From positions 372,001 to 436,000 of the forward strand of contig JAVKFU010000018.1 of assembly GCA_040223695.1 (NCBI GenBank): 64,000 nt of DNA, written 5' to 3'. Within the stretch, counting starts at the first letter, position 1. Each line of letters begins with the position of its first letter. The notes below the pieces were generated by a model, which was not told the origin of the DNA, searched no databases, and saw nothing but the letters and a program-made list of their open reading frames with translations. The position numbers and the translations under genes are program-made. Source of the stretch: Deltaproteobacteria bacterium. GTDB lineage: Bacteria > Desulfobacterota_D > UBA1144 > Nemesobacterales > UBA2774. Shown here one piece after another: positions 33,133 to 41,942 of this stretch.

Positions 33133-34716
33133 ATGGAATCGATGCTGGGCGGCAATCTGTCACTGATTATATTTTCCCCTCTGATAGGGATTCCGCTCGT
33201 CGTTCTCCTTTCCTACTTTTACAAAGACTCGGAAGAGCCGATGAAGATCGGCGCGCTTATCGTATCGACTATAGTATTCCTGCTTTCGATCCCTCTATTC
33301 ACATCATTCGAGTCCGGGTTCGCCGGGATGCAGTTCGTGACGAAAATCCCCTGGATAGAGAGCCTGGGCGTGAGCTATCACGTCGGGGTTGACGGGATAA
33401 GCCTGCTTTTAGTGCTGCTTACGACTTTCATGATGCCCATCACTATATTGAGCTCCTGGCGTTCCATACATAAGGGCGTAAGGGAGTTTCTGATACTGAT
33501 GCTCCTTCTGGAGACAGCGCTTATCGGGACGTTCGTAGCGCTCGATATGATCCTGTTCTTTGTATTCTGGGAAGCCGTGCTGATACCGATGTACTTCATA
33601 ATCGGCATCTGGGGTACGGAGAGAAGGATATACGCTGCGGTTAAATTTTTCCTCTACACCGCTTTCGGAAGCGCGCTCATGCTTATAGCGATCTTTTACC
33701 TATTTTTTCTTCATGTCCAGCAGTTCGGCGCGCCCTCGATGGACGTCCTTGATTTCTATAAGCTGAGTATTCCGTTCTCGGGCATATTTAGCCCGCAGGG
33801 GCTGGCGTTCCTTGCGTTTTTCCTCGCGTTCGCGATCAAGGTGCCGATGTTCCCGTTCCATACGTGGCTTCCGGACGCGCACGTGGAGGCCCCTACCGCA
33901 GGGAGCGTAATTCTCGCGGGAGTGCTGCTTAAGATGGGGACGTACGGTTTTGTACGTTTTTTAATGCCTTTCTTCCCGCAGGCTACGGAGAAGTATCTGC
34001 CAGTGCTGATAGCTATAGCGATTATCGGAATTATTTACGGCGCCTTCGTGGCGTTCGCCCAGAAAGACCTCAAGAAGCTCGTCGCTTACTCGAGCGTGAG
34101 CCACCTCGGTATGGTGATGCTGGGAGTATTCGTGCTCAACATACAGGGTGTCCAGGGCGGCATCTATCAGATGGTTAACCACGGTCTGTCCACAGGGGCG
34201 CTCTTCCTCATCGTGGGAATGATATACGAGAGGCGGCATACGAAGAAGATCGCCGAGTTCGGCGGTATAGCGAAGGTGATGCCCATTTTCGCGGCGTTTT
34301 TCATGCTAGCAACACTCTCCTCTATCGGGCTTCCGCTCCTAAACGGGTTCGTGGGTGAATTCCTCATACTGCTCGGGGCTTTCGAGTTCAACTATATTTA
34401 CGCGGCTCTCGGGGCGACCGGGATCATACTGGGCGCGGTTTACATGCTATGGGCATATCAAAAAGTCATGTTCGGGCCGCTTGACAAGGCCGCGAACAAG
34501 GTGCTCAAGGATATAAACGCGAGAGAGATATTCGTGCTTCTTCCGATTGCCATAATGATGTTCGTTATGGGGATTTACCCGAAGCCATTCCTTTCCAAGA
34601 TGGAGCCTTCGGTGCAGGCGCTGCTCGAGTCAAAGTTTCCCAGTACCGCAGTCGTGATTAAACTTGAAGACGAGGATTCTCGCGAGGGTCTGTCTTATCC
34701 AGAATCTCCTGAATAA
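33133..34716 (+). CDS. nuoM: NADH-quinone oxidoreductase subunit M-like protein (NuoM), isolated
   Basis: 527 residues with about 14 hydrophobic helices. Conserved proton-channel residues occur in 'FFVFWEAVLIPMYFIIGIWG', 'AFAIKVPMFPFHTWLPDAHV' followed by the 'EAPTAGSVILAG' motif, and 'QKDLKKLVAYSSVSHLG'. It is closest to complex I subunit M, with MrpD/HyfF-type antiporter subunits as relatives. No other nuo or mrp gene is in the window, so this is either a detached complex I gene or part of another ion-pumping complex. The 3' end overlaps the convergent moxR by 59 bp. Confidence 0.88.
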   Translation: MESMLGGNLSLIIFSPLIGIPLVVLLSYFYKDSEEPMKIGALIVSTIVFLLSIPLFTSFESGFAGMQFVTKIPWIESLGVSYHVGVDGISLLLVLLTTFMMPITILSSWRSIHKGVREFLILMLLLETALIGTFVALDMILFFVFWEAVLIPMYFIIGIWGTERRIYAAVKFFLYTAFGSALMLIAIFYLFFLHVQQFGAPSMDVLDFYKLSIPFSGIFSPQGLAFLAFFLAFAIKVPMFPFHTWLPDAHVEAPTAGSVILAGVLLKMGTYGFVRFLMPFFPQATEKYLPVLIAIAIIGIIYGAFVAFAQKDLKKLVAYSSVSHLGMVMLGVFVLNIQGVQGGIYQMVNHGLSTGALFLIVGMIYERRHTKKIAEFGGIAKVMPIFAAFFMLATLSSIGLPLLNGFVGEFLILLGAFEFNYIYAALGATGIILGAVYMLWAYQKVMFGPLDKAANKVLKDINAREIFVLLPIAIMMFVMGIYPKPFLSKMEPSVQALLESKFPSTAVVIKLEDEDSREGLSYPESPE

Positions 34717-35686
34717 TATCGTCCTGCCTCACCCCTTCCGCTTCGGCGCGGAAGTTCAGTACTACTCTGTGTTTGAGCACGGCGGGGGCTATTGCCTTTA
34801 CGTCCTCGGTGGAGGGCGTGAATCTTCCCTGAAGGACCGCACGGGCCTTGCTTCCGAGAATCAGGTACTGAGAGGCCCTGGGCCCGACGCCCCACGAGAC
34901 TCCCTGCCTGACCGATTCGGGCGTTGCCGGGTCGTCGGGTCTGGTAGCCCTGGCGACCCTTACGGCGTAGGCGGCCACCGTGTCCGAAACGGGCACCCGG
35001 TGCACCAGCTGCTGGTATTCGAGTATTTTCTGAGAGTCCAGTATTTTTCTCAGCTCCGGATTATATGTGCCTGTCGTGGTTTTTACTATCTCGACCTCTT
35101 CTTCATAGCTCGGGTAGGCAACATCTATCTGAAACATAAACCTGTCCAGCTCGGCCTCCGGAAGGGGATACGTGCCCTCCTGCTCTATGGGGTTCTGGGT
35201 CGCGAATACCAGGAAGGGAAAAGCTATGGGGTAGGTCTCACCGCCAACGGTCACTTTCTTCTCCTGCATAGCCTGAAGCAGCGCCGCCTGGGTTTTGGGG
35301 GATGCCCTGTTTATCTCGTCCGCAAGGAGAATATTGCAGAATATGGGGCCGTGTATGAATCTGAAAAACCGTTTTTCAGTGTCCGGGTCCTTTTCCAGGA
35401 CTTCCGAGCCTGTGATGTCGGAAGGCATAAGATCGGGCGTGAACTGGACCCTGTTGAATTTGAGATTCAGGACTTCGGACAGGGTGCTTACAAGAAGAGT
35501 CTTCGCAAGCCCGGGGACTCCGACGAAAAGCGAGTGGCCTGAGGACATGAGTGATATGAGGAGGAGCTCGATTACCTTTTCCTGCCCGACTATTACCTTT
35601 CCTATTTCCTTTACTATTTCGCTTCTGATTGCGGAAAGCTCTTTTACCGCCTCCACGTCTTCTCTATTTTCGAATTCACTGTTCAT
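34658..35686 (-). CDS. MoxR family AAA+ ATPase
   Basis: 342 residues. Walker A is 'GVPGLAKTLLVSTLSEVL', Walker B is 'LLADEINRASPKTQAALLQA' and sensor 1 is 'FATQNPIEQEGTYPLPEAEL', all typical of MoxR chaperone-like ATPases that activate proteins with VWA domains. It is the last gene of a tightly packed minus-strand operon (11-bp overlap with the peptidase-MA gene). Its usual neighbours, DUF58 and BatA, are at 11.5-14.3 kb instead. The last 19 codons overlap the nuoM 3' end in antisense. Confidence 0.94.
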   Translation of the reverse strand: MNSEFENREDVEAVKELSAIRSEIVKEIGKVIVGQEKVIELLLISLMSSGHSLFVGVPGLAKTLLVSTLSEVLNLKFNRVQFTPDLMPSDITGSEVLEKDPDTEKRFFRFIHGPIFCNILLADEINRASPKTQAALLQAMQEKKVTVGGETYPIAFPFLVFATQNPIEQEGTYPLPEAELDRFMFQIDVAYPSYEEEVEIVKTTTGTYNPELRKILDSQKILEYQQLVHRVPVSDTVAAYAVRVARATRPDDPATPESVRQGVSWGVGPRASQYLILGSKARAVLQGRFTPSTEDVKAIAPAVLKHRVVLNFRAEAEGVRQDDIIQEILDKTDPRENPRLQV

Positions 35687-37298
35687 GCTGCGGTTCCTCG
35701 CTTAAAAGTATATTGAGTGCCTTTCTTGCTCTGAGAGCGTCTTCCGTACGTCCTTCTTTCTCATAAATAGACGCGAGAACACTGTGTATTTCCGGGTCGA
35801 AGGGGTTAATGCTGATTGCTTTCATATAAGAATCTTCCGCCTTCTTTATATTTTCCTTTTCCAGGTATATTCTTCCGAGGATCATGTGGATTTGTATCTG
35901 GTCGGGATAAAAATTCAGAAGGGGCGTCAATATCCCGAGCGCCTTGTCCGGCTCACCCGAGCCGTGGAGGGCGGACGCGAGCCTTGTGGATATAAGGGGC
36001 GAGCCCGGGTCATAACCGAGCGCTTTTTCGTACTCGTACGAGGCCGAGCGGAGTCTTCCCCTCGTCCTGAGCAGGTCTCCGAGCCTGGCGTGATCCCGCG
36101 CCTTGCGGTTGTCGATATCTACGAGATCTTCGCTTCCGTCTGAAGATTCCTCGTTGTTGTCTCTTATCCTGACGCCCTTTACTTTAACGCCGGGAATTTT
36201 TTCGCTAAGCCCCTTGCCTTCAAGGTCGGCTTTCCAGGACGCGTAATAGTCGGCGAATTCCATTCCGGTTACTTTTTGTAAAGCGACTTTAAAATCATCG
36301 CTTTCTTTCATGGACTCAAGCAGATTCACCAGACCCTCGTTGCCCCATCTTTCCACGAGGTAGCTGATATTGGTACCCGCTTGGGCGAACGCCAGTTGCG
36401 CCTCCCGCGCGCTGTCGAGCATGGCCAGCGACGGGTGCATCTTCTCTACAGGCACGAGTTCGTCTTTTTTCAGGGCCTCGGCAAGTATAGTTTCATAGAA
36501 AGGACTGAGAACGTCTCTTTTCTTCTCTCTCCATCTCTCCTCCTGAAACTTCGCGATTCCCTCATGGAGCCATACGGGCACCGTGTTCTCGCTCTTGAGA
36601 AAAACGAGATAGTGGGTGTATTCGTGCGCAAGGGTGTCTGCCCACGGATAACCCCTCGGCAGCAGCCTCGGAGAGAGGACCATTATACGGTTGAATTTGC
36701 ATATACCTACCACGCCCGTGGTCTCCACGTTCTCAGGAGGGAGTGTGGATGCCAGGGTGAAGCTTTCCAGATCGGGATATATTTCCACAATTACCGGTTC
36801 CGCGGGATATGTCTCCAGATCGAGTCCAATCTCGAAGCGGGATTTTTCGAGTACATCCTTTCCGTAATCCGCAATTATGAAATCCTTCGGGTGTGCGTAT
36901 CTGATTATGAAGTGCTCGGATTTTACCTCCGAGAACCGGGGACTCTTTTCAGAAGCCCTGGCTATAAAATTAACGAAACTTTTTTCCCTGTCTTCATCAG
37001 TGGCCGTGCTCAGTACCTTCTGGGCAAATTCACCGGCCTTCGCGTAATCTCCCTTGTAGAATTCCACTATGGACTTGACGTAATATGCCTGGAGCTTTTC
37101 CTCTTCAGTCGCCGCATCCGCAAGCGCCTCGTCCGCTTTACCGGAGGCCTCGGCCACCTTCCATTTTTTTATATCGTTCTCAGCGTTCAGAAGTAAAGAG
37201 GGGAGGTCGGGTGACCCTTTCTTCACAGCCGCAACCGAAACCGTAATCGGCATCAGAAGAATTATCAGTAATTTGATTAAGAATATTCTCGAAATCAT
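35676..37298 (-). CDS. Exported peptidase MA-family metalloprotease with TPR repeats
   Basis: 540 residues. A signal peptide ('FLIKLLIILLMPITVSVAAV') is followed by TPR-like helices and a gluzincin domain with the zinc site HEYTH in 'WADTLAHEYTHYLVF' near residue 224 and a downstream 'WLHEGIAKFQEERW'. The C-terminal ~130 residues are TPRs ('PDKALGILTPLLNFYPDQIQ', 'KKAEDSYMKAISINPFDPE'). It is probably periplasmic and proteolytically active. It overlaps the DUF4175 gene by 4 bp and moxR by 11 bp, so all three are co-translated. Confidence 0.85.
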   Translation of the reverse strand: MISRIFLIKLLIILLMPITVSVAAVKKGSPDLPSLLLNAENDIKKWKVAEASGKADEALADAATEEEKLQAYYVKSIVEFYKGDYAKAGEFAQKVLSTATDEDREKSFVNFIARASEKSPRFSEVKSEHFIIRYAHPKDFIIADYGKDVLEKSRFEIGLDLETYPAEPVIVEIYPDLESFTLASTLPPENVETTGVVGICKFNRIMVLSPRLLPRGYPWADTLAHEYTHYLVFLKSENTVPVWLHEGIAKFQEERWREKKRDVLSPFYETILAEALKKDELVPVEKMHPSLAMLDSAREAQLAFAQAGTNISYLVERWGNEGLVNLLESMKESDDFKVALQKVTGMEFADYYASWKADLEGKGLSEKIPGVKVKGVRIRDNNEESSDGSEDLVDIDNRKARDHARLGDLLRTRGRLRSASYEYEKALGYDPGSPLISTRLASALHGSGEPDKALGILTPLLNFYPDQIQIHMILGRIYLEKENIKKAEDSYMKAISINPFDPEIHSVLASIYEKEGRTEDALRARKALNILLSEEPQHEQ

Positions 37299-40200
37299 TT
37301 TATTATCCTGTCGTAGTATTTCCTGTTAAGTTCGCTGTAGCCCTCGGGGGAGCCGCCCTTCATTGCTTCAAGTATTCTCTCCTTAAACTCCTTCCCTATC
37401 TCGGATTCCCGGGCAGCGGGTATCTCCATGTATCTCGTATCAACTCCCCGGGTTCCGCTGCTGCGCTGTTTTTGTCCTATGATCATAGGTACGGGGGAGC
37501 CGCTGCCTCTCGCGCTGGCCTGCATTTCCTGCAGAAGCCCCTCGGCCTCCTCTCTGGCCTGACGGAGCGATTTTATCGCTTCGTCCTGATTCGATATCGC
37601 TTTCGATAATTCATTTCCGTCCAGACTCTCGGACGCCTTGCCCATATGGCCCTCAGCCTCGCTTATTTTTTCGCCTATCCCGGGGCTGAGCAAAATTTCT
37701 CCCGCAAGGCTCTCGGTATCGCCCGACAACTCCCCGGTCTCCTCTCTTATATCTTCCTGCCTCCGGGCAATCTCCTCGGACTGAGGCTCATTTTCTCCCG
37801 AGCGTATGAAACGGTCGAGGTCCTCACGAATTTCCCCCGCAAGTTCGGCGGAGTTTGCTATTTCGCGCCGGCTTTTCCTTAAGTTCCCGACTCCGGCATC
37901 CCCGAGTTCGACGAGGCCTCTTGAGGTCTCTTCGAGGTTTCTGGCAATCTTCCGGGATTCTTTGATGTCCATTGCGTCAAGCCAGTTCTTCAGCTCATCC
38001 GTCTTTTTAATGAGGTTATCGAGCAGGTAGGATCCGTCGGGGGTATCTTCCCGCATGTCCTGTTCGGATACTGTCGATTTGGCTCGCGACAGGTTTTTTT
38101 TGATCTCCGCGACCTTAACCTTCTGTTTATCGATGAAGGCGCGGATATTATCGCCCGTCGTGCCGGGGTTCTCAAGAAACGTCTCCTTCAAATTTTCAGT
38201 CCGGCCCTTGAGAGAGGCTTCCTCCCGTTCAAGTCCCTCGATTCTGGAAAGGAGTTCGCTCACTTTGGACATATCCTCCGACATCGACGACATGGTGAAT
38301 GACTGGAGGCCGCTTTCGAGCGAAGCCATCATGTTCCGCATGCTGTCCTGAAGCTCGGACAGCATCCGCATGGCCTGCTCTGTGTTGCCGTTCTCGATCT
38401 GGTCCATAATCTCGCTCAGCTTCTGTTGCATGTCCATTGATTTAAAGGCGTCCCTGTTGAGAAATCCCTCCTGTATCTCGCCGCTCATCGCGCTCATCTT
38501 CTGAGCGAGCTCGGACATAAGTCTTCTCAGCTCATCGAGCTTTTGCCTAATCTCCGCTTTGAGATTTTCATCTTGAGTCGTATTCAGTTCTTTCATCAGC
38601 TCGGACAGTTCCGCGTACCGGTCCAGCATCTCTTTGCCGGAAAGAAGCGAATCTCTTAACTTCTCGCCCTTTATCATCGAGTCCAAAAAGAGAATGTCAT
38701 CCTCAAACTCGGTTATCTCCCTATGCATCAGCCTGCCGAGCCTCGGCAGATCCACTGTTGCGAAGGAACCGAGCAGTTCCCGTCTTTGCTCTATCAGTTG
38801 GTCAATTCTCATGTCCATGTTGGAAAGCCCTACGAAGAAGGCGTATTCGGAATAGTCATCATCCATCATGGTTTGAAGAGCCTTGTTCAAAATGACCGAC
38901 GCGTTTTCGATCGCTGTAGTGAGCCGGTGCTGAGTGTCAAGTAATTCCTCCAAGTTCAGCGAATCGAGTGACAGCGGCTTTTGAGCGGAACCTTTTCCGC
39001 TCTCTCCGTCATGGCTTGAAACCGAGTTTGGGAAGCTGGTCGAAACTTCTATTTCGTCCGCCAGGAGGTCGATAAGCTCTTCCATTAAAAGCTCTGTATA
39101 ATTCATGAGCTCTCTGTGTTTTTGCCGGGCGTCTGTGAGCTTAACGGTTATAGCGTTGGAAATGCCCGGTTTCGGGCCCGAGACCGTATCGTTATCGTAT
39201 GCTTCGACGCGGAGCTTCACGGTTTCTCCCTTTCCTGGATCAACGCCTGCCAGGTCGAATGTATAGAGGTCCTTATAACTCCGGGGCGCTTCTTCGGGCT
39301 TTCCTATCAATTTGCCTTGCCTGCCTGCTTCGGTTTCCCAGGTGAGCTTCAATTCTGAAAGTCCGAAGTCGTCTTCGGATTCATAAAAAATTTCTACCCT
39401 GCCGTCCGTGCCGGCATCAATCTCATTACCTTGACTGCTTGTAATGCTTACCGCGGGTTCTTTGTCGTTAACTACGGTTATCTTGATTTTATCCGTTCTC
39501 CGCCCATCGGCTTCGACTATTTCGTAACTCCCGCTCTCAAGTACTGTGAATTCGGCCGATATTTTCCCGTCAATTTTGTTGACGGGATATGACGCGCCGC
39601 TTTCCGTAACCAGACTGCCGCTTTTAAACGGTCCCAGGGGCTTTCCTTCAAACCTGACGCGCGTTCCCTTGAGCGCTTTTATGTCCCCTGTGCTCCCTTT
39701 GATCGACTCGGGCGTCATCCCCGTATAACCGGGATAGGTCAGTTTTATCTCTATATCGGCTAGCTTGAGTGCCCGGGGGGATGCTGACGGATTGATTTCA
39801 GCACTGAATAGGTAGGATAAAAAGTTCGGCGGAGCGAATATGAGGAGAGTCGACGTAATGATTGCAGCACCGATCAGTGGGGGCGCGTATCTCTTTAGAC
39901 TCCTTACTGGGAAAATAGAGGATATGTCCACTGAGGCGAGTTTCGCGGCAACTTCCGTGATATAGGCCGAAGCAAGGGATTCCGATGTGCCTCTGAGTCT
40001 TGTTCTGTCTCCTGCCGAGGCGTTTAACTCCGAAGCGTTTAACGTGGCCTCACCCAGACCTGGCGAGCTGTTGTCAAGCTCGCGCAGAATTTCGTCCGAA
40101 TCTTTCTTTTTGACAAGGGGTATAAAAATGAATCTGTATGAAGCAAGAGCGAAAATCGATACCGCCAGTAACTTAAGAGCCAGGTAATAATACGAATTGC

Positions 40201-40354
40201 TACTAATAAATGAAAGGAGGCAAACTGCGCCTAGCGCCGATATTGACGCAAGAGCCGTAAGTGAAGCGCCTCTCAGAAAGAGGAATTCAAATCTCTTTCG
40301 CTGAAGACCCTCTATAATCGACTCTAGTCTTTTCCTGGAATCGGCACTTCTCAT
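37295..40354 (-). CDS. DUF4175 family large membrane/coiled-coil protein
   Basis: 1019 residues. The N-terminus has two transmembrane helices (about residues 30-50 and 55-75) and a third near 155-175. A beta-rich Ig-like region (about 190-400) follows, then more than 500 residues of charged coiled coil ('LMSELAQKMSAMSGEIQEGF' and similar heptads). It matches the DUF4175 proteins encoded beside moxR/batA in many Gram-negative bacteria. The function is unknown, probably envelope-related. First gene of the three-gene operon; its start at 40354 is 98 bp from the divergent PTPS gene. Confidence 0.85.
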   Translation of the reverse strand: MRSADSRKRLESIIEGLQRKRFEFLFLRGASLTALASISALGAVCLLSFISSNSYYYLALKLLAVSIFALASYRFIFIPLVKKKDSDEILRELDNSSPGLGEATLNASELNASAGDRTRLRGTSESLASAYITEVAAKLASVDISSIFPVRSLKRYAPPLIGAAIITSTLLIFAPPNFLSYLFSAEINPSASPRALKLADIEIKLTYPGYTGMTPESIKGSTGDIKALKGTRVRFEGKPLGPFKSGSLVTESGASYPVNKIDGKISAEFTVLESGSYEIVEADGRRTDKIKITVVNDKEPAVSITSSQGNEIDAGTDGRVEIFYESEDDFGLSELKLTWETEAGRQGKLIGKPEEAPRSYKDLYTFDLAGVDPGKGETVKLRVEAYDNDTVSGPKPGISNAITVKLTDARQKHRELMNYTELLMEELIDLLADEIEVSTSFPNSVSSHDGESGKGSAQKPLSLDSLNLEELLDTQHRLTTAIENASVILNKALQTMMDDDYSEYAFFVGLSNMDMRIDQLIEQRRELLGSFATVDLPRLGRLMHREITEFEDDILFLDSMIKGEKLRDSLLSGKEMLDRYAELSELMKELNTTQDENLKAEIRQKLDELRRLMSELAQKMSAMSGEIQEGFLNRDAFKSMDMQQKLSEIMDQIENGNTEQAMRMLSELQDSMRNMMASLESGLQSFTMSSMSEDMSKVSELLSRIEGLEREEASLKGRTENLKETFLENPGTTGDNIRAFIDKQKVKVAEIKKNLSRAKSTVSEQDMREDTPDGSYLLDNLIKKTDELKNWLDAMDIKESRKIARNLEETSRGLVELGDAGVGNLRKSRREIANSAELAGEIREDLDRFIRSGENEPQSEEIARRQEDIREETGELSGDTESLAGEILLSPGIGEKISEAEGHMGKASESLDGNELSKAISNQDEAIKSLRQAREEAEGLLQEMQASARGSGSPVPMIIGQKQRSSGTRGVDTRYMEIPAARESEIGKEFKERILEAMKGGSPEGYSELNRKYYDRIIK

Positions 40355-40451
40355 GCATCTAAAAGGTTACCTCACACATCCCTGCATAGGAAGTTGGTGC
40401 CGTTAATTAACTATGCTATCCTAATCGGTCTTGAGGAGTACGGGCCTGAAA

Positions 40452-40880
40452 ATGGGATACAGGAAGCTGCTCACAAAAAAAATGGGATTCTCGGCCTCGC
40501 ACAGCTACTGGAATGCAGAGTGGAGCGAGGAGAAAAACAGGGAGGTATTCGGCAAGGCTGCCGGACCCCACGGGCACGGCCATAACTATAATCTGGAGCT
40601 CACGGTGGAGGGGGAAGTTGACGAGGAGACCGGCATGATAATAAACCTTTATGAACTCAAGACCATTATGAAGGATGTGCTTGCGGATTTCGACCACAAG
40701 CACTTAAACGAGGATAATCCGCATTTTAAAGAGCTGATTCCTACCACGGAGAATATAGCCCGCGTCCTTTGGGATATTTTTGAAGACAGAATCAAGAAGA
40801 ATCCGCAATGCTCGCTCTACCGAATCAGGCTCTACGAGACTCCGGACATGTATGTGGACTACTGGAGGGAGAAGCCGTGA
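40452..40880 (+). CDS. 6-pyruvoyltetrahydropterin synthase/QueD-family protein lacking the catalytic Cys
   Basis: 142 residues from ATG 40452 (a TTG at 40431 is in frame). Zinc ligands are His17 in 'FSASHSYW' and His42/His44 in 'GPHGHGHNY'. The active-site cysteine that precedes this motif in PTPS/QueD is replaced by Ala36 ('GKAAGPHGHGHNY'), while the Asp-His pair of the triad is kept (Asp81-His82 in 'ADFDHKHLNED') and the C-terminal Glu is in 'RLYETPD'. It is not the PTPS-III variant, which has Glu there. It overlaps the second PTPS gene by 4 bp. On its own it should be catalytically impaired. Confidence 0.9.
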   Translation: MGYRKLLTKKMGFSASHSYWNAEWSEEKNREVFGKAAGPHGHGHNYNLELTVEGEVDEETGMIINLYELKTIMKDVLADFDHKHLNEDNPHFKELIPTTENIARVLWDIFEDRIKKNPQCSLYRIRLYETPDMYVDYWREKP

Positions 40881-41332
40881 GAGAGTTCGTCTCCCTGACA
40901 AAGAGATACCGTTTCTCCGCCGGGCACAGGCTTTACTTAAAAGGGCTTTCCGATGAGGAGAACATGAAGATCTTCGATACCTGTTCCAACCCTAACGGGC
41001 ATGGACACGACTACTATGTCGAGCTAAAGATAGGGGGTGATATTGACCCCGTCACAGGCATGGTCGTAGCGCCCGGAGAGCTCGATCGCGCCGTAATACC
41101 CGTGCTTGATAAACTCGATTACAAGCGGCTCGATATTGAAGTGCCCTACTTCCGGGAGCATCAGCCTACCGGGGAGAACATAGCCCGGTACATATGGGAA
41201 CGCTTGGAGCCCAGCCTGCGATGCAGGCTCATTCATATCCGTGTGAGTGAAACCGATAGCAGTTACTTTGAATACTTTGAGGAGGGGAGTTATCCGTATG
41301 AGTGTAAAAAAAGCCGTAAAGGAAATACTTAA
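40877..41332 (+). CDS. Second PTPS/QueD-family protein, catalytic Cys kept but His lost
   Basis: 151 residues from GTG 40877, the start that overlaps the previous stop as GTGA. Numbering is identical to the upstream paralogue without gaps: His17 in 'FSAGHRLY', Cys36 in 'FDTCSNPNGHGHDY', and His42/His44. The Asp-His pair is Asp81-Tyr82 ('VLDKLDYKRLD'), so the triad histidine is missing. Its substrate would be 7,8-dihydroneopterin triphosphate. The 3' end overlaps folE by 35 bp, which supplies that substrate from GTP. Confidence 0.9.
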   Translation: MREFVSLTKRYRFSAGHRLYLKGLSDEENMKIFDTCSNPNGHGHDYYVELKIGGDIDPVTGMVVAPGELDRAVIPVLDKLDYKRLDIEVPYFREHQPTGENIARYIWERLEPSLRCRLIHIRVSETDSSYFEYFEEGSYPYECKKSRKGNT

Positions 41333-41852
41333 ACAGATAGGCGAAGACCCCGACCGGGAGGGTCTTAAAGAGACACCGGACAGAATGGCCAGAATGTTTG
41401 AGGAACTCACAGCCGGTTATAAGGCGTCACCTCACGAGATAATTCGGGAAGCTCTCTTCAGTATAAAGTATGATGAGATGGTTGTTGTTAAGGACATAGA
41501 GTTTTACAGCCTTTGCGAGCATCATATGCTGCCCTTTTTCGGTCGGTGCAGCGTTGGATATATACCAAACGGCAAGATAGTCGGACTCAGCAAAATCCCC
41601 AGGATAGTAGAGGTTTTTTCCAGACGGCTTCAGGTGCAGGAAAGAATGACCGCTCAGATTGCCGATTTCCTCATGGAGGAGCTTGATCCTCTTGGCGTGG
41701 CGGTTGTGGCCGAGGCGCAGCATTTGTGCATGGCGATGAGGGGTATTATGAAGGCGGACGCAAGCATGCTGACAAGCTCAATGCGGGGGGCGTTTAAGAA
41801 GGATGAAAGGACGAGAAGCGAATTTCTTAGTTTCATAGGAAAATCGGGGTAA
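41298..41852 (+). CDS. folE: GTP cyclohydrolase I
   Basis: 184 residues from ATG 41298, preceded by GGAGGGGAG; an in-frame upstream ATG (41247) would add a non-family tail. Zinc ligands and active site are in 'SLCEHHMLPFFG' (Cys, His) and 'EAQHLCMAMRG' (Cys). 'EDPDREGLKETPDRMARM' is the FolE N-terminal signature. It converts GTP to dihydroneopterin triphosphate, the precursor of folate, queuosine and biopterin. It is last in a three-gene operon with two PTPS paralogues, which points to a queuosine or biopterin-like branch, though no queC/queE is here. Confidence 0.95.
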   Translation: MSVKKAVKEILKQIGEDPDREGLKETPDRMARMFEELTAGYKASPHEIIREALFSIKYDEMVVVKDIEFYSLCEHHMLPFFGRCSVGYIPNGKIVGLSKIPRIVEVFSRRLQVQERMTAQIADFLMEELDPLGVAVVAEAQHLCMAMRGIMKADASMLTSSMRGAFKKDERTRSEFLSFIGKSG

Positions 41853-41942
41853 ATAAGGTTGAAATTAAGATTGAGGGATGGTAATAATTGCCACTTAGTA
41901 TATAATTAAGTCCAAGATCATTCTATTACGGGATTGATATAG

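Noticed and set aside
34664-35542. 292-codon plus-strand frame over moxR
   Set aside because: Antisense shadow of a clear AAA+ ATPase, without any domain resemblance.
36381-37196. Plus-strand frame over the peptidase MA gene
   Set aside because: Shadow frame opposite a gene with signal peptide, HEYTH site and TPRs.
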